NCBI GenBank assembly: GCA_031216445.1
Contig: CM062204.1
Coordinates: 10,532,501-10,596,500, forward strand
Length of the DNA: 64,000 nucleotides
Reading direction: 5' to 3'
Source of the DNA: Lateolabrax maculatus
Taxonomy: Eukaryota > Chordata > Actinopteri > Acropomatiformes > Lateolabracidae
This document shows, in pieces, positions 62,045 through 64,000 of this stretch; position 1 is the stretch's first letter, and every line of letters begins with the position of its first letter. Position numbers and translations under genes: made by a program. The notes beneath the pieces are model-generated. The model searched no databases. It worked only from the letters and a program-made list of their open reading frames with translations, and was not told where the DNA came from.

Positions 62045-63227
62045 GAGACTAATTATGCTGTTACCCTGTAATCTCTCATACACCTGCCAACAAAAACAAC
62101 AACTTAGTATCATGAACAAAACCACAAAACAAGGGCTGTTGTAACCAGATTCAAGTGCACCCCTTCCTGTAAGCTGTCTGTGGCATTTATGAGGTCTAGT
62201 AGCAGTGTGTCTTGATCTGTTTTTCCTAAAAATAGCTTGGTCCCACGCCCAGACAGAGGAAATGGGACCCCATGGGCTTAGTGCTAAGTGATCCATGGAC
62301 ACGTTCATAAAACATGACCAACAAAGTATGTTGTTTACCAAAATGATTTACATTATACTAGAATCTGATTACCAAGCTTTGATCGTGGATAAGCAATGTG
62401 AATTTTGTGATAGGAGGAGAGAGGAGAAACTGATGTATTATGGGTAAACAGTGAGAGGAAATAGAAGAAGTAATGAGGTGCTGGAAGAGAAGGCTTGCAT
62501 GTAATATCTCTGCTTTGAGCTGAATGTTTGCCTGCAGAGAGAGACAGATAGGGAGAGAGAAAAAATCACCCTGTCAGCCTACGTGTGCAGGCTCACAATC
62601 TGCTTGTTTTTTTTTTTTTTTTGTCCTCACCTCCCTCCCCTCCTCATTCCCTCTCTCTCTAACACCCCTCCCCTCTGCTCTGGCTGCTGTGAGACAAACA
62701 AGTCCAGAGCGGCGCTAGGGTGGGGTAGATATGCACGTCGGGCAAGAGAGAAAGCAATGAGGACTACTGTAGAGAGAAGTGAGAAAAAAAACAAGAGAGA
62801 AGGAGGAAGGGAGGGAGAGCGGGAGGGGTGAGGGATTCCAGTGGGTAAAAGACGAGGCGGAGCCAAACCACTCCAGCTCTCTCACACACGGCCACAGACA
62901 GATGGGAGGATGTTTTGGCCGCAGGGGCAGCCAATCGCAAGCAGGGAACAGCCCCCTCTGTTAGGGCAGGGCCAGTCTGAGGGAGTGTGTGGCTCAACTT
63001 AAAGAGTGTGTTCACAGGCTGGTCATCGTCGTTGAGCGCTCTTTTCTTTTCTCTCATGGTTGTGCAGACGTTAAGGATGAAGATCCAGGAGTCGCCCGTC
63101 ACTTGTGACACGGGGAGGGTCGGCGGCGGAGAGGTGCGAAGCTCGGAACCGGATTGCGAGAAGACGAGCTGTGAAGACGTGCCCCGACTGGACCTGACAA
63201 CACTGACTGAGGACAACAACTGGGGAG
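17605..63227 (+). CDS. fam13a: FAM13A, RhoGAP-domain protein (15 coding exons visible, 3' end outside window)
   Basis: Exons: 17605-17631, 21726-21921, 23870-24079, 27150-27327, 30018-30165, 31988-32071, 32901-32984, 37021-37268, 43940-43981, 51680-51721, 51891-52085, 53069-53273, 56893-56951, 57367-57412, 63068-63227. They join in frame to 641 codons plus one base. The N-terminus MGAGALTIC, the RhoGAP domain (about residues 36-235) and the RTIRSAVEQHLFDVN block match FAM13A as I know it and separate it from FAM13B, which lacks that N-terminus. The GAP domain keeps the arginine finger (GLFRVNG, R83), the Lys of SLLKRYLRDLPE (K120) and the Asn of NLATVFGP (N193), so GAP activity is plausible. 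Known biology: FAM13A is a cytosolic protein linked to lung disease risk, fat distribution and Wnt/beta-catenin signalling. The human protein is about 1000 residues; the remaining exons lie to the right. Confidence 0.93.
17632..21725. other. fam13a intron 1
   Basis: 4.1 kb with no credible exon. It includes a GT run at 19563-19592. The 135-codon frame at 18964 has no recognisable domain and is AT-rich. Confidence 0.6.
19563..19592 (+). repeat. (TG)n microsatellite
   Basis: Fifteen perfect TG units in fam13a intron 1. Confidence 0.95.
21726..21921 (+). CDS. fam13a: fam13a exon 2 (start of RhoGAP domain)
   Basis: Residues 10-74: a basic N-terminal helix (VKEDMKKMV) and the beginning of the RhoGAP fold (LFGASLFEL, GVPLVLRKMVEHLRKH). 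The tctttaccctgcag acceptor is clear; the exon ends in phase 1. Confidence 0.92.
23042..23095 (+). repeat. GTGAA pentamer tandem repeat
   Basis: About ten units of gtgaa with a few gtgca/gtgga variants lie between the CRE/octamer pair and the candidate ATG at 23109. Confidence 0.9.
23109..23139 (+). CDS. fam13a: Candidate alternative first coding exon of fam13a
   Basis: ATG followed by ten codons (MSNFRPQSST) and one base, then a consensus gtaaga donor. The 31 bases leave phase 1, exactly what exon 3 (acceptor at 23870) requires; splicing would give MSNFRPQSST-ALHQEGLFRVNG. This isoform would lack the first ~74 residues but keep the arginine finger. The Kozak context is weak (C at -3). It could instead be a coincidental ATG or a non-coding first exon. 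Confidence 0.35.
23870..24079 (+). CDS. fam13a: fam13a exon 3 (RhoGAP arginine finger)
   Basis: Residues 75-144. It carries the arginine-finger loop QEGLFRVNGN and the conserved SLLKRYLRDLPEGLV helix. The acceptor is ttttcccccag; the exon starts and ends in phase 1. The open frame also runs upstream to an ATG at 23698 inside the intron; I treat that as read-through of intron sequence. Confidence 0.94.
25070..25403 (+). repeat. Dispersed repeat family A, near-complete copy
   Basis: Starts with alternating 'gattattgat...gttgatca', has the landmark 'gtcttgaatgtgaggattttt', 'acattttatatcctaaatgattaacca' and ends 'tctttagttgcagcccgg'. The order of blocks is the same in the other copies. Confidence 0.75.
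27150..27327 (+). CDS. fam13a: fam13a exon 4 (RhoGAP core)
   Basis: Residues 145-203: LLQQLPDVHLSLLRYLCHFL and RMTALNLATVFGPSVF, the helix that carries the conserved Asn of RhoGAP domains. It ends in phase 2 at a gtgagt donor. Confidence 0.94.
27690..28095 (+). repeat. Dispersed repeat family D, near-complete copy
   Basis: Carries 'ccaccaactcctgaggga', 'gcagtaaagttgtgggcc' and 'ggtgataattatctgtgggtttgtcac' in this order; the split copy at 13905-14860 shows the same order on the minus strand. Confidence 0.65.
28096..30017. other. Rest of fam13a intron 4
   Basis: AT-rich, without a recognisable exon, RNA gene or complete repeat. Confidence 0.5.
30018..30165 (+). CDS. fam13a: fam13a exon 5 (end of RhoGAP domain)
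   Basis: Residues 204-253: PGFEAMKDQHICNKIMVKLIQNY and LIIVK, matching the end of the FAM13A GAP domain. The acceptor is strong (cctcttttccag). The donor gtgttg at 30166 is weak, so the exact 3' border is less certain than the others, but phase 0 fits exon 6. Confidence 0.88.
31988..32071 (+). CDS. fam13a: fam13a exon 6
   Basis: It has 28 codons (residues 254-281), phase 0 on both sides. The product is hydrophilic: acidic, then Pro/Lys-rich (TPTPVPRTK), and corresponds in position to the KPPPKTK region of FAM13A. The donor gtgcat is weak; splice borders are supported by frame and phase. Confidence 0.78.
32901..32984 (+). CDS. fam13a: fam13a exon 7
   Basis: It also has 28 codons (residues 282-309), phase 0 on both sides, ending in a strongly basic run (KARQRKRK) that continues into exon 8 (VRKGK). 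This makes a candidate nuclear-localisation-type cluster across the exon junction. The acceptor is ttttccaag, and the donor gtacac is moderate. Confidence 0.75.
32985..36962. other. fam13a intron 7
   Basis: About 4 kb of AT-rich sequence without credible coding potential; it ends in the CT microsatellite before exon 8. Confidence 0.5.
36963..37011 (+). repeat. (TC)n microsatellite forming the exon 8 polypyrimidine tract
   Basis: About 24 perfect TC units end ten bases before the exon at 37021. Confidence 0.97.
37021..37268 (+). CDS. fam13a: fam13a exon 8 (Ser/Pro-rich linker)
   Basis: Residues 310-391: disordered, Pro/Ser-rich with several SP/TP sites (RRSPSPEAM, DTPE) and a Ser-rich end. 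The exon begins GTGAGG directly after gtaaaacag; its polypyrimidine tract is a CT microsatellite. It ends in phase 2. Confidence 0.85.
37915..38130 (+). mobile_element. Probable LINE ORF2 C-terminal fragment
   Basis: A 69-codon open frame ends W-N-S-K-A-T-A-V-x-V-V-G-A-L. The pattern of Trp, then Val-Pro/Ser-Val-Val and Gly-Ala-Leu followed by a short helix, is common at the C-terminus of several non-LTR reverse transcriptases. No upstream RT domain is present. The assignment is tentative. Confidence 0.4.
40585..40935 (+). repeat. Dispersed repeat family A
   Basis: Contains 'cattaatcgattag', 'ttctcaaatgtgaggattta', 'gaagacgtcac' and ends 'aataatcattagctacaact'. Confidence 0.7.
42910..43190 (-). 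repeat. Dispersed repeat family A, reverse orientation
   Basis: Begins 'agggctgcaactaac' (the complement of the family end) and continues with 'gatgtcaccacattgcttgttttgtcc'. Confidence 0.7.
43841..43859 (+). repeat. G-rich homopolymer tract
   Basis: An almost pure G run broken by single T bases, about 80 bases before fam13a exon 9. It has G-quadruplex-forming potential. Confidence 0.8.
43940..43981 (+). CDS. fam13a: fam13a exon 9 (42-base microexon)
   Basis: It encodes SQEEERPISPFYM (residues 392-405 with the split Ser), matching the conserved SSQEDERPLSPFYL block of FAM13A. Phase 2 on both sides; gtaggc donor. In human, the short isoform begins just before this block. Confidence 0.9.
44295..44530 (+). 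repeat. Dispersed repeat family A
   Basis: 'gataatcgatttatca', 'ttcaagcaaaaa', 'catttgctgcttttctttgtat' and 'aaattgctaaatc' occur in family order. Confidence 0.7.
46960..48950 (+). mobile_element. Decayed L2-like LINE: esterase ORF1, endonuclease and RT remnants
   Basis: Three remnants occur in the expected order. At 47176-47514 an open frame shows IILHVGANN and FRPDGLHPS, the Gly/Asn block and catalytic Asp-His block of an SGNH esterase, as described for ORF1 of fish CR1/L2-type elements. At about 47935-48070 an endonuclease start (LTLINLRSWASK ... CCIHDIE) follows. At about 48330-48880 is the region leading into and including the RT palm (LVLLDLSAALDVVDHIIL, then GVPQGSILGP). Stops and frameshifts break it, the catalytic region is incomplete, and a 3' UTR-like 'gtaaagcactttga' closes it near 48930. 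It cannot be active. Confidence 0.8.
48080..48310. repeat. Palindromic repeat nested in the LINE
   Basis: Interrupts the LINE between its endonuclease and RT parts. It contains a perfect 15-base inverted repeat (48211-48225 with 48242-48256, loop AT-rich) and ends 'ggccatatcacccagccctt', a familiar terminus of fish dispersed repeats. It is possibly a MITE. Confidence 0.6.
51680..51721 (+). CDS. fam13a: fam13a exon 10 (42-base microexon)
   Basis: It encodes NHLSPVHCRPDVV plus split codons (residues 406-419). Strong ttttctttcag acceptor and gtaagt donor, phase 2 on both sides. It bridges SPFYM and the LDRTIRSAVEQ block exactly as expected. Confidence 0.82.
51891..52085 (+). CDS. fam13a: fam13a exon 11 (conserved RTIRSAVEQHLFDVN block)
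   Basis: Residues 420-484. This is the most conserved non-GAP block of FAM13A, followed by SSED and a basic helix ARQRRRHQREQQEE. Phase 2 on both sides. Confidence 0.94.
53069..53273 (+). CDS. fam13a: fam13a exon 12 (KEN motif, Ser/Gly-rich)
   Basis: Residues 485-553: ADINKENIPSSGG, a low-complexity Ser/Gly segment, then KARKSKHSPTLVQLTDNQD, which parallels the human INKENTPSG ... LHDNQD segment. It ends in phase 0 at gtgagt. Confidence 0.9.
54977..54999 (+). repeat. (TCAG)n short tandem repeat
   Basis: Nearly six TCAG units directly precede a family A repeat copy. Confidence 0.85.
55000..55282 (+). repeat. Dispersed repeat family A
   Basis: 'actgattaatcgtta', 'ctggttccatcttctgatgtgaggattt', 'ttggactgttgg', 'ctgggctctgggaa'-like text and the end 'caatagttgtagccctt'. 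Confidence 0.78.
56075..56434 (+). repeat. Percomorph-type dispersed repeat (single copy in window)
   Basis: Blocks such as 'caactataggatggagtgcc', 'ttggtgatcgcctaac', 'cagctgtactttgtgttta' and 'gctaacacgctaaac' are familiar to me from abundant repeats in percomorph genomes. No second copy is in the window, so the call rests on recognition. Confidence 0.5.
56435..56458 (+). repeat. Poly-T tract
   Basis: 24 T residues at the end of the preceding dispersed repeat. Confidence 0.95.
56893..56951 (+). CDS. fam13a: fam13a exon 13
   Basis: Encodes FKECVGERPGAHYMDTIQK (residues 554-572), phase 0 to phase 2, with a good tttttccag acceptor and gtaagc donor. Its sequence is poorly conserved relative to human; the call rests on splice signals and phase. 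Confidence 0.7.
57367..57412 (+). CDS. fam13a: fam13a exon 14
   Basis: 46-base exon encoding NQDSSRHYGLPSPSQ (residues 573-588), phase 2 to phase 0, with a strong ttttcag acceptor and gtaggt donor. Its phases connect exons 13 and 15 without a frameshift. Confidence 0.72.
58585..58700 (+). repeat. Dispersed repeat family A, partial
   Basis: Contains 'tttaagtcatttaccaagcaacaatgctaaa' and 'cttctcaaatgtgag' in family order, but no 3' end. Confidence 0.5.
59195..59428 (+). repeat. GT-flanked dispersed repeat ('gtcctcacaa' family)
   Basis: Begins 'gtgtgtgtgctcttgtgg', has 'gaggacattttggcttgtc', 'gcatttagttttgatgg' and 'ggggctagggaatgcattatgtcaatgaatgtcctcacaa', and ends in (GT)n at 59392-59428. 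I know this organisation from many fish genomes. Confidence 0.7.
59828..59870 (+). repeat. (GT)n microsatellite
   Basis: About 21 perfect GT units followed by cgcgtgtg. Confidence 0.97.
60640..61400 (+). mobile_element. Decayed non-LTR reverse transcriptase fragment
   Basis: Frames shift repeatedly, but pieces align in order to a LINE RT: VRNEIRKVKIKYREKIKM, WQGIKTMASM, a hydrophilic spacer, then LFKKVNTRKAAGPDVFCGR (the RT entry motif) and CADQLSEVFTKLC-like text, followed by SPIIPI. Stops occur inside every frame, so it is a fossil. The order of motifs resembles fish LINE polyproteins other than the L2-like copy at 47 kb. Confidence 0.65.
62011..62042 (+). repeat. (AC)n microsatellite
   Basis: Sixteen AC units; they produce the poly-Cys/Val stretch in an antisense open frame. 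Confidence 0.95.
62690..63067 (+). promoter_or_regulatory. fam13a: GC/CpG-richer patch, candidate internal promoter before fam13a exon 15
   Basis: Following polypyrimidine and polypurine tracts, the sequence becomes GC- and CpG-rich ('gagcggcgctaggg', 'gacgaggcggagcc'). It has a CCAAT box in 'agccaatcgc' (62931-62935) and leads straight into CpG-rich exon 15. An ATG at 63077 in exon 15 has A at -3. A transcript starting here could make a short FAM13A C-terminal protein. Splice-acceptor use at 63067 by the long form is also well supported, so both could coexist. Confidence 0.4.
63068..63227 (+). CDS. fam13a: fam13a exon 15 (MKIQE ... LDLTTLTEDNNW)
   Basis: Residues 589-641: TLRMKIQESP, then VPRLDLTTLTEDNNWG, matching human TMKIQEHP and the LTALCDEKNWEEP segment that opens the conserved C-terminal half. 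It is unusually CpG-rich (GTCGGCGGCGGAG). It ends in phase 1 at gtgagg; the next exon is beyond the window. Confidence 0.92.
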
Positions 63228-64000
63228 GTGAGGCTATAGGCCAACCTACTGTTGTTTTTATGCTTAGATTATTCTCTAACTTGCAACGCTTCATTTCAAA
63301 ATAGTTGTAATACTATCTGGAATACACAACCTTTTCACACAAACACACACATGCTCAGACAAACCACTCGCTGCCCTCCACCCAGCTCTGCACATGGGTG
63401 TCTGGGTAGCAGCTGCACACCTTCTGCTGCCTCTCCTCCTCCACCTCCGCCTCCTGGTGGAGCTCAGTCTGTCTCTCCTGCTGGATTTAATTGAAAAAGA
63501 TCCTCTTAAGTTCTCAAGCCACCTATATCTGGAGGAAAAACACTCACTGGAGGAAAAACACTCACTGGAGATGTGCTTGTTTGCTCGGCTGGAAAGATAA
63601 GGCAGCACTGCAGACAGTTTGTTGTTTTGTTGCTGTTGAATGAGACCACATGGGAATCTTGAATCTTGTATTCATCTCTCAAGAGAAAATACGAAAGTCT
63701 AGCTAAGTTTGGAACTCCTGTGGTTTTATTTAAAGAGCAAACACTGGGTTTTTACCAGGATGTATCAGTTACTTGGCAATTTCTGGCACTGAATTGTTTT
63801 CAGACTAAACTGCTGCTCTATTTCCCAGTCAAAAAAGAATCATTAAAGGGGAGGTCGAATGGTGATAACAGTCTACCAGTCAACCGACTGTAGAAACTTG
63901 GCTTGCATTCTGAGAGTTTATTGATCCTGGTTGAAATTTTCAGACTCATGTTTGCTCACTCCAGAAATAGCGATGGTGATGTCTGTGCATGTGCATTCAA

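Noticed and set aside
61910..62341. 143-codon minus-strand open frame with a Cys-Val run
   Set aside because: The run is the translated AC microsatellite; the remainder matches no protein I know.
62987..63067. Upstream in-frame extension of fam13a exon 15 starting at 62987
   Set aside because: The first codon there is GTG, not ATG, and a clear acceptor (ctctcatggttgtgcag) precedes exon 15. In-frame ATGs are at 63056 (weak context) and 63077.
62764..63294. 176-codon minus-strand open frame
   Set aside because: Antisense shadow of CpG-rich exon 15 and its upstream GC-rich patch.

Overview
The window is vertebrate nuclear DNA, most probably from a percomorph (spiny-rayed) teleost fish. Genes are split into GT-AG exons, non-coding DNA is AT-rich and full of CA/GT, GATA and CT microsatellites, and several dispersed repeat families resemble ones familiar from percomorph genomes. 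Two genes, both on the + strand and head to tail, explain essentially all credible coding sequence. The species cannot be named from the sequence.

Positions 1 to 16546 hold the 3' part of a large secreted CUB/serine-protease gene of the ovochymase type. It enters from the left edge; 22 exons are visible, encoding about 1268 residues with no frameshift or internal stop. The order is CUB a (second half only), CUB b, a Thr/Pro-rich linker, CUB c, CUB d, protease 1, CUB e, CUB f, protease 2, stop, AATAAA. Both proteases keep the His-Asp-Ser triad, an Arg-Ile/Val-Val-Asn-Gly activation site and a Ser189/Gly216/Ser226-type pocket that predicts chymotrypsin-like specificity. Exon lengths and phases repeat module by module, so the gene grew by tandem duplication of a CUB-CUB-protease unit. 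The Thr/Pro linker after CUB b lies where a protease would be expected.

Positions 16547 to 17604 are intergenic and contain the likely fam13a promoter (CCAAT and CACATG elements). fam13a starts at 17605 and runs off the right edge. Fifteen coding exons (641 codons plus one base) are visible: a RhoGAP domain with its arginine finger (exons 2 to 5), a disordered basic/Ser-Pro region (6 to 10), the strongly conserved RTIRSAVEQHLFDVN block (11), a KEN-containing segment (12) and the start of the conserved C-terminal half (15). Two CpG-rich patches inside the gene, at about 22.88-23.32 kb and 62.69-63.2 kb, look like internal promoters. The first is followed by a short ATG exon whose splice phase fits fam13a exon 3 exactly; this is the most interesting undescribed signal in the window.

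The introns carry the repeat load: a decayed L2-like LINE (about 46.96-48.95 kb) with a palindromic repeat inserted in it; a second decayed reverse-transcriptase fragment (60.64-61.40 kb); a LINE 3' end with a GATA tail nested in another repeat (13.9-14.86 kb); seven copies of a repeat ending in 'agttgcagccc'-like sequence; and many microsatellites, three of which abut or form splice acceptors. I found no tRNA, rRNA, CRISPR array or third protein-coding gene that I can support.
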